A DNA stretch of 59,696 nt from a virus: positions 1 to 59,696 of the IMG/VR virus record IMGVR_UViG_3300042528_000417; one strand, written 5' to 3'. Under the pieces are notes generated by a model. That model saw only the letters and a program-made list of their open reading frames with translations, was not told the DNA's origin and ran no database searches. Each line of letters opens with the position of its first letter. Positions within the stretch are counted from its first letter, which is position 1. Positions 36,174-44,327 of the stretch are shown here, one piece after another. Both the position numbers and the translations under genes were made by a program.

Positions 36174-36293
36174 ATGATAACTTTCTTAATTATACTCCTA
36201 ATAACAATACCCATTTCCATCGTTTGGATAGGGGATATTGATTATTGGGGTAAAGATTTATTTGATGAAGAGGATAGAGTACATGTAAATTAG
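36174..36293 (+). CDS. Tiny membrane protein
   Basis: 39 aa with a hydrophobic N-terminal half (ITFLIILLITIPISIVWIG) and an acidic tail. Ends 5 bases before the next start. No family recognised. Confidence 0.45.
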   Translation: MITFLIILLITIPISIVWIGDIDYWGKDLFDEEDRVHVN

Positions 36294-36298
36294 TTTGA

Positions 36299-36625
36299 AT
36301 GAAAGAAATTGAATTTATATACGATGGCGTTGATTTAGAAAACATATTTAAAAAAAATATATTTGTTATGAAAAAATTAGATTTAATAAACAATGAGGGG
36401 CCTAATTTAAGAATTGAAAAACCCCCCACTACGATGGAATTTAACATTATCGACCAATATGATGTTGTATTAGAAACCATCCACCCAATTGATGTGATAA
36501 ATTGGATAGATGGTCGTAAAAAAATAATTGACAGTAAGGGTAAAGAGTGGGTTTGGTCTGAAAATGGTGTTGATAGTAGAACGCCGTTAGTTGAAATTAT
36601 ACGTTTTTTTGATAAGGTATGCTGA
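36299..36625 (+). CDS. Hypothetical protein
   Basis: 108 aa, acidic. No family recognised. Overlaps the next gene by 7 bases. Confidence 0.5.
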   Translation: MKEIEFIYDGVDLENIFKKNIFVMKKLDLINNEGPNLRIEKPPTTMEFNIIDQYDVVLETIHPIDVINWIDGRKKIIDSKGKEWVWSENGVDSRTPLVEIIRFFDKVC

Positions 36626-36879
36626 TACACATCCCTGCTGAAGAATTGGTTATAGTTCCGTATTGGAGAATAAGTTCAATTAGAAGTGTAAATGTAGACT
36701 ATGCTGATAATTGCCTTTATGCTGTATTTGATGGAGAAAAAAACGAAAAATGTATTTTTGATTTAAAAAAATATGGTATTAAATTAGATAATAGGTTTTG
36801 CGGATATGAGGTATCGGTTGGAAAAGCTGGTGTTTTTATTAAATTAACAAATAGCAATCATACTATATATAACGGATGA
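36619..36879 (+). CDS. Small hypothetical protein
   Basis: 86 aa, beta-rich (VIVPYWRISSIRSVNV, NCLYAVFDG). No family recognised. Its stop overlaps the rpiB start. Confidence 0.5.
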   Translation: MLIHIPAEELVIVPYWRISSIRSVNVDYADNCLYAVFDGEKNEKCIFDLKKYGIKLDNRFCGYEVSVGKAGVFIKLTNSNHTIYNG

Positions 36880-37316
36880 AAAACAATAAAACAATTTTTA
36901 TAGCTTCTGACCACGCTGGGTATGAATTAAAAAAAGAAATTATTTCATATCTACATAAAAACGATTATTTGGTTCTAGATCTTGGTAGTGGGCCTGAAAA
37001 ATCAAACTATGCAGAATATGCTCATTTGGTAGCAGAAAAAGTAGTTATTAATGAAGATTGCGTTGGTATTCTTATATGTGGTAGTGGTGTTGGGATGTGT
37101 ATTACAGCAAATAAAACGAGAGGTGTGAGGGCAGGTGTTTGTTGGGATGTAGAAATAGCAGAACTTATGAGGTTGCACAATGATGCAAATATTATTTGTT
37201 TACCTGCAAGGTTTATATCCATTGATGATGCTATTGATTCTGTAAATACATTTTTATTTACCCCGTTTGAAGGTGGTAGACACGAGGATAGAGTTAAAAC
37301 TATTGAAAAAATATGA
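36876..37316 (+). CDS. rpiB: Ribose-5-phosphate isomerase B
   Basis: 146 aa, normal RpiB length. IASDHAGYELK at 9-19, LDLGS, EYAHLVAEKV, GILICGSGVGMCITANK (catalytic Cys and anion hole) and the ENDANI-like HNDANIICLPAR are all present. It interconverts ribose 5-phosphate and ribulose 5-phosphate, which would supply ribose for nucleotide synthesis in infection. Overlaps genes on both sides. Confidence 0.93.
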   Translation: MKNNKTIFIASDHAGYELKKEIISYLHKNDYLVLDLGSGPEKSNYAEYAHLVAEKVVINEDCVGILICGSGVGMCITANKTRGVRAGVCWDVEIAELMRLHNDANIICLPARFISIDDAIDSVNTFLFTPFEGGRHEDRVKTIEKI

Positions 37317-37492
37317 ATATAAACGATTTTAATAACAGAATTGTAAATCAGAGTAATATTATTCGTAAAAAAATAATTAATAGTATAAATCAATCTGGAA
37401 AAACTAAATTAGCGCCATCAAATACTGTAGAGGGTAAAGGTGGATTTGAAACGGATTATAATTACATAACTAATTTTAGTAATAAAAAATAG
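37313..37492 (+). CDS. Small hypothetical protein
   Basis: 59 aa, Asn/Lys-rich, ATGA overlap with rpiB. The C-terminal half (NTVEGKGGFETDYNY) is Gly-rich. No family recognised. Confidence 0.5.
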   Translation: MNINDFNNRIVNQSNIIRKKIINSINQSGKTKLAPSNTVEGKGGFETDYNYITNFSNKK

Positions 37493-37508
37493 TTCTATAT
37501 TTATAATT

Positions 37509-38039
37509 ATGATAAAACTATTACCGCTTGTAAAAGAAAACATAACCTATACTATATACTGTGATATGGATGGTGTATTGGTAGATTTTGTGAGTGGATA
37601 CGCCAAATTTATGGGAAATCCACCCGGCCCATTATATAAAACCCCCGAAGAGAGAAAGCAATTTTGGGATAATTTTAATGAAAAGTTGGTAGAGAAGGGG
37701 ATGAAGGAACACCAATATTGGGCGGGATTACCACCATTAAAAAATGGTATGTTATTATGGCGAGAAATAAAAAAATATAAACCTATTATATTATCAGCAC
37801 CATCGTATAATATATCAGAGTCAAAGAAGGGTAAGTTGATTTGGATAAAAAGGTTTTTGGGAAACCCACCCACAATAATAAACTATCAAAAGCAGAACTG
37901 GGCAACTCCAACATCTATCTTAATTGATGATAGAAAAGATTTTATAACGAAGTGGGAGGCCGCTGGGGGTATTGGGATATTGCACAAAAATAGTAATTTA
38001 CAAAATACATTAAACAAATTAAAAACATATATTTATTAG
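37509..38039 (+). CDS. HAD-superfamily 5'(3')-deoxyribonucleotidase-like
   Basis: 176 aa. CDMDGVLVDF at about 18-27 is the NT5C-type HAD motif I; IILSAP gives motif II and LIDDRKDF motif IV. Such enzymes dephosphorylate deoxynucleoside monophosphates, consistent with nucleotide-pool genes nearby (thyA, rpiB, Nudix). Confidence 0.78.
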   Translation: MIKLLPLVKENITYTIYCDMDGVLVDFVSGYAKFMGNPPGPLYKTPEERKQFWDNFNEKLVEKGMKEHQYWAGLPPLKNGMLLWREIKKYKPIILSAPSYNISESKKGKLIWIKRFLGNPPTIINYQKQNWATPTSILIDDRKDFITKWEAAGGIGILHKNSNLQNTLNKLKTYIY

Positions 38040-38056
38040 TAAAAAGGCATCAAAGT

Positions 38057-38731
38057 ATGAAAGTATCACAATTAAAAAAGCTTATTAGAGAAGCAGTAAA
38101 AAGTGTATTGCTGGAGACAGAAATCAAGATAGGCTCAAAAGTGAAACATATCCCTTCAGGTGATGTCTTTACGGTAGACAAAATCAATCCAACATATTAC
38201 CTTGCAAAAAACGTAAATGGCTGGAGGCAAGTAAGAATACAAAAATCTGATGTCGAACCTTATATTGAACCATCAAACAAATTATCCGAAAAAGACCAAA
38301 TAGCAGCGGTTGAAAAGAATAGTCTTTCAATCCAATACATCGAAAATCCATCAGAAGCGGTTCAGTTAGCTGCTGTTAAAAGGGACGGTCCTGCAATCCA
38401 ATTCATTAAAAACCCATCAGAAGCGGTTCAGTTAGCTGCGATTAAAGAGGATCCAAAGTCAATCAAATATATCAAAAACCCATCAGAAAAGGTTCAGTTA
38501 GTTGCGGTTAAAGAGAAACCAATGGGCCCCTGGACAATCGAATACATCAAAAATCCATCAGAAAAAGTTCAGTTAGCAGCTGTCGAACAAGTTGGTGGTT
38601 CAATCCAATACATCAAAAACCCATCAGAAGCGGTTCAGTTAGCGGCGGTTAGAAAGAATCCATATTTAATCCAATTCATCGAAAATCCAACAGAGAAAGT
38701 AAAACAATTGGCCAAATCAAAAGGATATTAA
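38057..38731 (+). CDS. Tagged repeat protein (NPSExVQLAAV repeats)
   Basis: 224 aa. An N-terminal tag (MKVSQLKKLIREAVKSVLLE) precedes a small beta domain (IGSKVKHIPSGDVFTVDKI, KOW/SH3-like) and then about six repeats of the IxYIKNPSExVQLAAVK type (about 75-220, DUF4116-like helical repeats). The tag ends in VLLE-T, an (L/I)xE site. Probably a packaged or structural protein. Confidence 0.7.
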   Translation: MKVSQLKKLIREAVKSVLLETEIKIGSKVKHIPSGDVFTVDKINPTYYLAKNVNGWRQVRIQKSDVEPYIEPSNKLSEKDQIAAVEKNSLSIQYIENPSEAVQLAAVKRDGPAIQFIKNPSEAVQLAAIKEDPKSIKYIKNPSEKVQLVAVKEKPMGPWTIEYIKNPSEKVQLAAVEQVGGSIQYIKNPSEAVQLAAVRKNPYLIQFIENPTEKVKQLAKSKGY

Positions 38732-38735
38732 TATT

Positions 38736-39044
38736 ATGGAAAACAATCAACTCAAAAATATCCTAACCAAAATCGGTGAAGTGAATCCAAAATATACTTT
38801 GGATAAACAGGTGTATAATAATGGTGAATTAATTCAGTTAGCGGCGGTTAAACAGTATGCATGGGCAATAGAATTCATAGAAAATCCATCAGAAAGGGTT
38901 CAGTTAGCAGCGGTTGAAAAAGATCCATATTCAATCCAATACATCCAAAATCCAACCGAAAAGGTAAAACAATTGGCCAAATCAAAATGGAGTGCTGATG
39001 ATGAAGCTCAAGATTATTACACCTTTGGAAAGCATAAAATTTAA
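38736..39044 (+). CDS. NPSE-repeat protein, untagged relative
   Basis: 102 aa. Two NPSE/VQLAAV repeats very similar to the gene before it and the same ending (NPTEKVKQLAKSK). It has no tag, and looks like a partial duplicate of the preceding gene. Confidence 0.6.
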   Translation: MENNQLKNILTKIGEVNPKYTLDKQVYNNGELIQLAAVKQYAWAIEFIENPSERVQLAAVEKDPYSIQYIQNPTEKVKQLAKSKWSADDEAQDYYTFGKHKI

Positions 39045-39069
39045 AATACAGTAAAAAAGGAAATAAAGT

Positions 39070-39354
39070 ATGAAAGTATCACAATTAAAAAAGCTTATTA
39101 GAGAAGCAGTAAAAAATGTATTACTAAAAGAAAGTTTTAGTCAATTAGGAGCATTTAGAGAGTTTAAGAGATTAATTGATAACGGAAAAATATTGGATGC
39201 GGCGAGGTTATATCGTAGTACTACTCATTTAGATGATTACGCCGAACAAGCTGAAGATTATGTAAAGAAAAAAGGGCCAGAAGTACAAAGAGAGTTTGAT
39301 AAAGTATCTAAGGAATGGTCTTTGGTGTGGTCGAGAAGAAAAAGAGATGCTTAA
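39070..39354 (+). CDS. Tagged small protein
   Basis: 94 aa. Tag MKVSQLKKLIREAVKNVLLKE followed by SFSQLGAF. The body is helical, with no family recognised. The nucleotide sequence of its tag is nearly identical to that at 38057. Confidence 0.65.
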   Translation: MKVSQLKKLIREAVKNVLLKESFSQLGAFREFKRLIDNGKILDAARLYRSTTHLDDYAEQAEDYVKKKGPEVQREFDKVSKEWSLVWSRRKRDA

Positions 39355-39367
39355 AAGGAAACACACA

Positions 39368-39550
39368 ATGAAAACATTAGAATTAAAAAAGCTTATTAGA
39401 GAAGCAGTAAAAAGTGATCTATTTTTGGAAAAACTAAAAAAAGATTTACTACAAAATAAATATAACTTAAAAAAGGTTGGATTATATAACGGACTTATCA
39501 AAGAAGGTATAGAAAATCTTTTGGAAAGTTTGAAAGACTATGACATGTAA
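39368..39550 (+). CDS. Tagged small protein
   Basis: 60 aa. MKTLELKKLIREAVKSDLFLE tag, then a Lys-rich helix. No family recognised. Confidence 0.6.
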   Translation: MKTLELKKLIREAVKSDLFLEKLKKDLLQNKYNLKKVGLYNGLIKEGIENLLESLKDYDM

Positions 39551-39554
39551 CATA

Positions 39555-39585
39555 TGGTGTGGTCGAGAAGAAAAAGAGATGCTTA
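39555..39585 (+). repeat. 31-base direct repeat
   Basis: TGGTGTGGTCGAGAAGAAAA... at 39555-39585 is an exact copy of 39323-39353 (end of the gene at 39070, where it encodes LVWSRRKRDA). It shows that the tagged genes expanded by tandem duplication. Confidence 0.8.
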
Positions 39586-39600
39586 ATAAGGAAACAAAGT

Positions 39601-39939
39601 ATGAAAGTATCGCAATTAAGACAGCTAATTAGAGAAGCAATAAAACAAGTATTGAGAGAAGCAACTGCCGATACAATTCTATATAAAGTCCACTTTAAAC
39701 CTGAATATAGTAGAGAAGATGATAAAACACATGAACCAATAAATCCTGTATTTGTAAGGATGAATAATGGTCAAAGAACAAAATTAAGTAATTATGCTGC
39801 AGTTGAGAAAATTGGCGGGTATGGTAATAAAACACCGGATATGTTAGGTATTAGGGATACGCACAATACTACTCAAATGGAATTTGATAAATTATTTAAA
39901 TTGATAAAATCTCTCCATAGAGTAAAAATTCACAAATAG
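39601..39939 (+). CDS. Tagged small protein
   Basis: 112 aa from ATG 39601. Tag MKVSQLRQLIREAIKQVLRE then ATADTILYKV. The body is beta-like with no family recognised. Confidence 0.65.
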   Translation: MKVSQLRQLIREAIKQVLREATADTILYKVHFKPEYSREDDKTHEPINPVFVRMNNGQRTKLSNYAAVEKIGGYGNKTPDMLGIRDTHNTTQMEFDKLFKLIKSLHRVKIHK

Positions 39940-39967
39940 TATATTAATATCAAAAAAGGATTAAAGT

Positions 39968-40282
39968 ATGAAAGTATCGCAATTAAGACAGCTAATTAGA
40001 GAGGCAATAAAAAGTGTATTACTGACAGAAAGCAATAATTTCATTGGCTTAGGTGTAGTAAAGAAAAGCATGAATGTATTGGATTTAGATAGTAGGGAGA
40101 AAGAACCTATATTTGTTAGGGATGTGGTAGGTATATATAGAAAAGAAGGTAGTTCATATATTGTACAATCGGCATTGACAGGTAATGCGTTAAAAGTACC
40201 GGGGAACGCATTAGTGGTCAGGTTAAAAGGTGGGCCGGAGTGGAACGATAAATTACAAAGCCGGTTAGATAGATTCAGATAA
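39968..40282 (+). CDS. Tagged small protein
   Basis: 104 aa. Tag MKVSQLRQLIREAIKSVLLTE followed by SNNFIGLG; the beta-rich body (IFVRDVVGIYRKEGSSYIV) may be SH3-like. It is the last gene before a strong terminator. Confidence 0.65.
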   Translation: MKVSQLRQLIREAIKSVLLTESNNFIGLGVVKKSMNVLDLDSREKEPIFVRDVVGIYRKEGSSYIVQSALTGNALKVPGNALVVRLKGGPEWNDKLQSRLDRFR

Positions 40283-40306
40283 AAACACTTTTAAAGTAGT
40301 GTAAGA

Positions 40307-40334
40307 CCCCAACCCAAAAGGCTGGGGTTTTTTT
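40307..40334 (+). terminator. Rho-independent terminator
   Basis: ACCCCAACC and GGCTGGGGT form a GC-rich stem around CAAAAG, followed by seven Ts. It closes the transcription unit that ends with the tagged genes. Confidence 0.85.
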
Positions 40335-40336
40335 AT

Positions 40337-41323
40337 GCGCCGAAACGAATGAACGCAGTGAGTGAGTGGGAAATAAACACAAAAAATATAATAGCACTAT
40401 ATAGTAGTAATAGTAGCAGTACTAAGACAAATAATAATAACAATACTATATATAGAGAGAGAGAGTATAAAAGAACAAGAATATATATATATATAACTAA
40501 TATAGAATAACAATACACTATATAGGATACCCCATAACCAAATAACCTAAATAACCTAAAAATAAGTAACGAAAGCAGAAGAAGAAGAAGAAAAGAGGAA
40601 GAAATGGAGTAATAATCGTAAAAATTCCCACTTTTCCCCACTTTTCCCCACTATATACCATTTGACACCGAAATTGTATTAAAATGAACCTTCAAAAAAA
40701 ACCCTGTCAAAAATAGAAAGGGAGCAAGACAGGAAAGGGAAAGGAGGAGAGAGGGAAGGGAAGGGGGGAGCAAAACTAATAATGATACCTCAATTGCGAA
40801 GAAAAGCGGGGAAAGAGGGGCATGAGAGACGGGAGAGCAATTTAGCTTCCATAAATATTGGGGAAAATTTTATAACACTAAAAACATCCCCTATAACACT
40901 CCCCACACACAATATAACACATAAACAATCTTCAGCGCTTCTCTCTACTACTATATAGTATATAACAATAAGCACTTACAATATAACACAGCGCTGTGTG
41001 TGCGTACCTTCTCTCTACTACTATATAGTATATAATACACAAGCAATCTTCAGCGCTTCTCTCTACTACTACTATATAGTATATAACATATCTCGTTTCA
41101 TATATAACACTATATATACTACTACTATATAGTATAGGGGAAGCGTCATAGCTAACATATTCTACATCACGCCTAACATATTTTAAATCATACCTCACCC
41201 ACCGTTTCTGCGGTAAGGACCGGCGCTGTACTACTACTACTATATAGTATATAAGGATACATATCCAGCGCTCCTCTCTCTACTACTATATAGTATGGGG
41301 GAAATAAACGAAAAAATAATCTT
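40337..41323. repeat. Non-coding region with ACTATATAGT palindromes
   Basis: No convincing gene. Exact ACTATATAGT at 40396, 40950, 41020, 41071, 41124, 41239, 41285 and (just beyond) 41432; near copies at 40517 and 40652. Most are preceded by TACTAC triplets in variable number, and several also by an AGCGCTTCTCTC element. A purine tract lies at about 40714-40771, and CACTTTTCCC is tandemly repeated near 40629. This could be an origin, a regulatory or a recombination region. Confidence 0.75.
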
Positions 41324-41331
41324 AAAAAAGC

Positions 41332-41362
41332 TTGGAAATATGGATTTTCTGTTGTATCTTTA
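41332..41362 (+). promoter_or_regulatory. Phage promoter, AAGCTTGG family
   Basis: TTGG 41332-41335, 19 bases, TATCTTTA 41355-41362. No clear gene follows before the next promoter; the transcript would run over the last palindrome. Confidence 0.6.
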
Positions 41363-41464
41363 CTCCGCAGGGGTGTGTCCTTATATATATAGAGAGAGAT
41401 ACACCTCCCCCACCAGCGCTCCTCTACTACTACTATATAGTGTCTAATATATTGGACAGTAGAA

Positions 41465-41520
41465 TGTGGATAACTTTTTGGGAAAAAGCTTGGAAGTTTG
41501 GGGTTTTATACCTATCTTTA
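41465..41520 (+). promoter_or_regulatory. DnaA-box-like site plus phage promoter
   Basis: TGTGGATAA at 41465-41473, TTGG 41490-41493, 19 bases, TATCTTTA 41513-41520. A hairpin (TGTCTAATATATTGGACA, 41441-41458) lies just before it, as at 53391 and 57222. Confidence 0.7.
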
Positions 41521-41539
41521 CTATGTAAGATAAAGAAAT

Positions 41540-41647
41540 ATGAAAAACGAAATTAACCCCCACACCGAATACTACATCTCTTTAATCATACTCGCGGTTG
41601 TGTTTTTCCTAATGGGTTCGATAGTGGGTTTGATGTTTGGGTGTTGA
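41540..41647 (+). CDS. Tiny membrane protein
   Basis: 35 aa, one transmembrane helix (YISLIILAVVFFLMGSIVGL). First ORF behind the promoter, with the standard GATAAAGAAATATG leader. No family recognised. Confidence 0.55.
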   Translation: MKNEINPHTEYYISLIILAVVFFLMGSIVGLMFGC

Positions 41648-41694
41648 TTTTTAGCGTAATTTAAGACAATCTTTAACAACCAAACCAACAGACA

Positions 41695-42084
41695 ATGAAA
41701 AACAAACTCACACCCCACATTTTATACTACCCCAACGGAAATGTGCTGTCCAAAGGACAATTCAACTCAAAAGGAGAACAGGTTGGTGTTTGGGAATCGT
41801 ATCACAAAAACGGTCAGCTATGGACAAAAGGTTTTTTGAAGGAAGGGAAACTGGATGGTGTTTGGGAATCGTATTACGAAAACGGAAATATCCGTGAGCG
41901 AACCCCATACAAGAAGGGAAAGGAAGATGGGTATAGTAAAGAGTTTTATCCAAATGGAAAGGTTCGAGTAAGGTATCCTTATACAAATGGTGTATTGGAT
42001 GGTATCGCAGAGTGGTTAGATTTGCGTGGAAATTTAAATAAAACCATTACTTATAAGAATGGGTTTATAATCAATAAAAATTAA
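41695..42084 (+). CDS. YwqK/MORN-repeat protein
   Basis: 129 aa, about five MORN_2-type repeats (GVWESYHKNGQLWTKG, GVWESYYENGNIRERT). Paralogue of the genes at 23953, 24419, 43699, 58042 and 59424. Confidence 0.75.
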   Translation: MKNKLTPHILYYPNGNVLSKGQFNSKGEQVGVWESYHKNGQLWTKGFLKEGKLDGVWESYYENGNIRERTPYKKGKEDGYSKEFYPNGKVRVRYPYTNGVLDGIAEWLDLRGNLNKTITYKNGFIINKN

Positions 42085-42105
42085 CCTAAATTTAATATAG
42101 AAAGC

Positions 42106-42136
42106 TTGGAAAAGTAGGGATTTATCCCTATCTTTA
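42106..42136 (+). promoter_or_regulatory. Phage promoter, AAGCTTGG family
   Basis: TTGG 42106-42109, 19 bases, TATCTTTA 42129-42136, preceded by AATTTAATATAGAAAGC. Confidence 0.75.
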
Positions 42137-42157
42137 CTATGTAAGACAATGAGAGAT

Positions 42158-42451
42158 ATGAAAACAATCAAAGATTTAGGATTAACGAAATTGGAAGAAA
42201 CCATTTTGAGTTGTTTGATTGATGGGTTGTATGCTGAACCTGGGTTTTCGGATGTTGATGCAAAAGATATTGCATCAGAGATTGGTATTGATATTAAATC
42301 CGTTCGTGGTGGGGTTGGTTCGTTGGTTAAAAAGGGGTTGATATGGGTTCAGGAAACTGAAGCTTGGGGTATCCCCAAATCACAGCAATTTCAAATCATT
42401 TATTTAAGAGAAGAGTATCATTATCTTCACCCCGAATGGTGTAATGAATAA
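42158..42451 (+). CDS. Winged-helix-like protein
   Basis: 97 aa. LEETILSCLIDGLYAEPGFSD, DAKDIASEIGIDIKSVRGGVG, SLVKKGLIWVQE is the helix-turn-helix plus wing pattern of MarR/initiator-like domains. Probably a DNA-binding regulator. ATG 42158 is chosen because genes behind this promoter start at the ATG following AGAGAT; 42149 is the alternative. Confidence 0.65.
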   Translation: MKTIKDLGLTKLEETILSCLIDGLYAEPGFSDVDAKDIASEIGIDIKSVRGGVGSLVKKGLIWVQETEAWGIPKSQQFQIIYLREEYHYLHPEWCNE

Positions 42452-42467
42452 AATTTAACCTAAACCC

Positions 42468-42749
42468 ATGAAAACCATGACACCAAAAGAAAAAGCATAC
42501 GAGTTGATTTCAAAATTTGTAGGGATATCTTTATCACAAGTAAATGACCTTGTAGATGGTATTAGAATTAGACTTGCTAAGGAATCCGCATTGATAGCGG
42601 TTGAAGAAATACTAAGCGCAAGACCATTAGACCCAAACCATGTTGATTGGGATGATTGTGGAGCAACTCACCAGTATTGGTATGAAGCACAAAAAGATGA
42701 GGCACTTGAATTTTGGAATAATGTCAAGTCGGAGTTGCAGTCTTTGTAA
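42468..42749 (+). CDS. EKAxELI-family small protein
   Basis: 93 aa. TPKEKAYELISKFV, a Ser/Ala helix (AKESALIAVEEIL) and YWYEAQKDEALEFWNNVKSEL match the family at 16035 and 18892. Confidence 0.6.
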   Translation: MKTMTPKEKAYELISKFVGISLSQVNDLVDGIRIRLAKESALIAVEEILSARPLDPNHVDWDDCGATHQYWYEAQKDEALEFWNNVKSELQSL

Positions 42750-42766
42750 TGATAAACCCCAAACCT

Positions 42767-42997
42767 ATGAAAAACAAATCAATCCGGCCGACCTCAAATG
42801 CCACCAAAAGCAAGTGTGAGTATATGTACAACTTCAAATTGGGTGGATGGAATACCGAAATGGCATATACGGTGGAAGAAGCCATCGCACAGGCCCGAGA
42901 ACGATGGAAGAACATCCCTAATCTAACGATTGATGAAAAGACCTTCCGTGTGACCAACGAGCAAGAGCTCAGGTCAGCCATGGCAGTATTCTATTAA
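42767..42997 (+). CDS. Small hypothetical protein
   Basis: 76 aa from ATG 42767 (AAACCTATG context as in neighbouring genes). Basic N-terminus and a helix-strand body (TVEEAIAQARERWKNIPNL). Less AT-rich than neighbours. No family recognised. Confidence 0.5.
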   Translation: MKNKSIRPTSNATKSKCEYMYNFKLGGWNTEMAYTVEEAIAQARERWKNIPNLTIDEKTFRVTNEQELRSAMAVFY

Positions 42998-43039
42998 TCG
43001 TATTTTAATAAAATTTAACCTAAATTTAATATAGAAAGC

Positions 43040-43070
43040 TTGGAAATATGGGTTTTTTGTAGTATCTTTA
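43040..43070 (+). promoter_or_regulatory. Phage promoter, AAGCTTGG family
   Basis: TTGG 43040-43043, 19 bases, TATCTTTA 43063-43070. Confidence 0.75.
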
Positions 43071-43093
43071 CTATGTAAGACAAAATGAGAAAT

Positions 43094-43363
43094 ATGAAAA
43101 ATTCCCTTCCTCCCGGCGACTGGATGTTGCGTAATGATGTTCTTGATTATCTTTCCATAACTGTTTGTAAACCAACGCTCAGTTCGATAATCGAAACCTT
43201 TTGTAAACCCCATACTGTGGGTAGTGGTACATACTATTCGTGTGAACAACTCCGTTCTTATATCTACTCTCAGTTATATAAGGAAATGGAATGTAAGGTT
43301 TCTACTTTAATGGTTGGACCGATGACCATTTATAGGACACACGCATGGGCTGGAATTAAATAA
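43094..43363 (+). CDS. Hypothetical protein
   Basis: 89 aa. The ending MECKVSTLMVGPMTIYR resembles the end of the protein at 54275 (MECDVYTLMVGVK), suggesting a shared domain. No family recognised. Start ATG 43094 or 43085. Confidence 0.55.
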   Translation: MKNSLPPGDWMLRNDVLDYLSITVCKPTLSSIIETFCKPHTVGSGTYYSCEQLRSYIYSQLYKEMECKVSTLMVGPMTIYRTHAWAGIK

Positions 43364-43384
43364 TAAACTACTAAAATAAAAGTT

Positions 43385-43693
43385 ATGACAAATACGGATA
43401 CAGTACAGTTAATATACCGAGGTTTTATTGCTGAAATTAAAAGAATATTGGAGGAGAATAAAATTGAAGCCATTCAATTCAAAACCCCATTTAGAATATG
43501 GGTAACAGAGGATATTTATGATGATGAGTCAAGAATACCATATTCGGTTGGGGGTTTATCATCCGATGGAACGCTGTTGGGTGTTCCTGGGATTGATGAA
43601 GATGAAATTTCATTAGAAACATTAGACCTTTATGAGATAGCACATATACTGGATTTATTAGAAGCCTCAGAATACACAATTATTAATGAATAA
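43385..43693 (+). CDS. Small acidic hypothetical protein
   Basis: 102 aa, acidic. No family recognised. Joined to the YwqK-like gene by the AAAGTTATGA junction. Confidence 0.5.
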   Translation: MTNTDTVQLIYRGFIAEIKRILEENKIEAIQFKTPFRIWVTEDIYDDESRIPYSVGGLSSDGTLLGVPGIDEDEISLETLDLYEIAHILDLLEASEYTIINE

Positions 43694-43698
43694 AAGTT

Positions 43699-44037
43699 AT
43701 GACCAACGAACTCACACCCCACATTGAATATCACCCCAACGGGAATGTGTATGTCAAAGGACAACGGAATTCCAAAGGACAAGAAGAAGGTATTTGGGAG
43801 GTGTTCTATGAGGACGGTAACATCAAATATAGAACCCCATTCAAAGGTGGTAAGGAAGATGGAATTGCTGAGTGGTTCTATCCAAACGGAAACATCCGTA
43901 TGAGAATTCCGTTCAAAGAGGGTAAGGAGGATGGAATTGAGGAGTTGTTTGATAAACAAGGAAACATCATCGAAACCTATCTATGGAAAAACGGAAAACT
44001 AATTGAAGAACTAAAAATTAACGCAAATTTAATATAG
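43699..44037 (+). CDS. YwqK/MORN-repeat protein
   Basis: 112 aa, about four MORN_2 repeats starting ELTPHIEYHPNGNVYVKGQ. Close paralogue of the partial gene at 59424 and the C-terminal part of that at 58042. Confidence 0.75.
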   Translation: MTNELTPHIEYHPNGNVYVKGQRNSKGQEEGIWEVFYEDGNIKYRTPFKGGKEDGIAEWFYPNGNIRMRIPFKEGKEDGIEELFDKQGNIIETYLWKNGKLIEELKINANLI

Positions 44038-44042
44038 AAAGC

Positions 44043-44073
44043 TTGGAAATATGGGGATTTATACCTATCTTTA
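44043..44073 (+). promoter_or_regulatory. Phage promoter, AAGCTTGG family
   Basis: TTGG 44043-44046, 19 bases, TATCTTTA 44066-44073. Confidence 0.75.
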
Positions 44074-44090
44074 CTATGTAAGATAAAGAA

Positions 44091-44327
44091 ATGGATATGA
44101 ATCAGAAAGAAATACACCAGGCAGTACAAAATTTGGCACTTTTTAATCAGTTGATGTTTAACAAAGAAGTTCTTACTCAAGAAGAGTATGAGTTTTGTAA
44201 AGCATGGGATGCCGAAGAGGCTAAAAACCTAATTCATAATTCTTGGCACAACACTTATTTAAATCTTAATGTTTATTCTGAGGTGGAAAAGGAGAGGTAC
44301 GATTTACAAAGAGAAATGGGATTTTAA
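44091..44327 (+). CDS. Small hypothetical protein
   Basis: 78 aa, helical. Start 44091, or 44097 by analogy with other genes. No family recognised. First gene of the unit that carries tRNA-like RNA 1. Confidence 0.5.
   Translation: MDMNQKEIHQAVQNLALFNQLMFNKEVLTQEEYEFCKAWDAEEAKNLIHNSWHNTYLNLNVYSEVEKERYDLQREMGF

Noticed and set aside
40937-41445. CRISPR array formed by the repeated CTCTCTACTACTATATAGTATATAA units.
   Set aside because: Intervals are irregular (46-115 bases), repeat units vary in length through TAC number, and no cas genes are present.
41332-41556. ORF of 74 codons in the palindrome/promoter region.
   Set aside because: It runs over two promoters, a palindrome and a hairpin; its peptide is low-complexity and unlike phage proteins.
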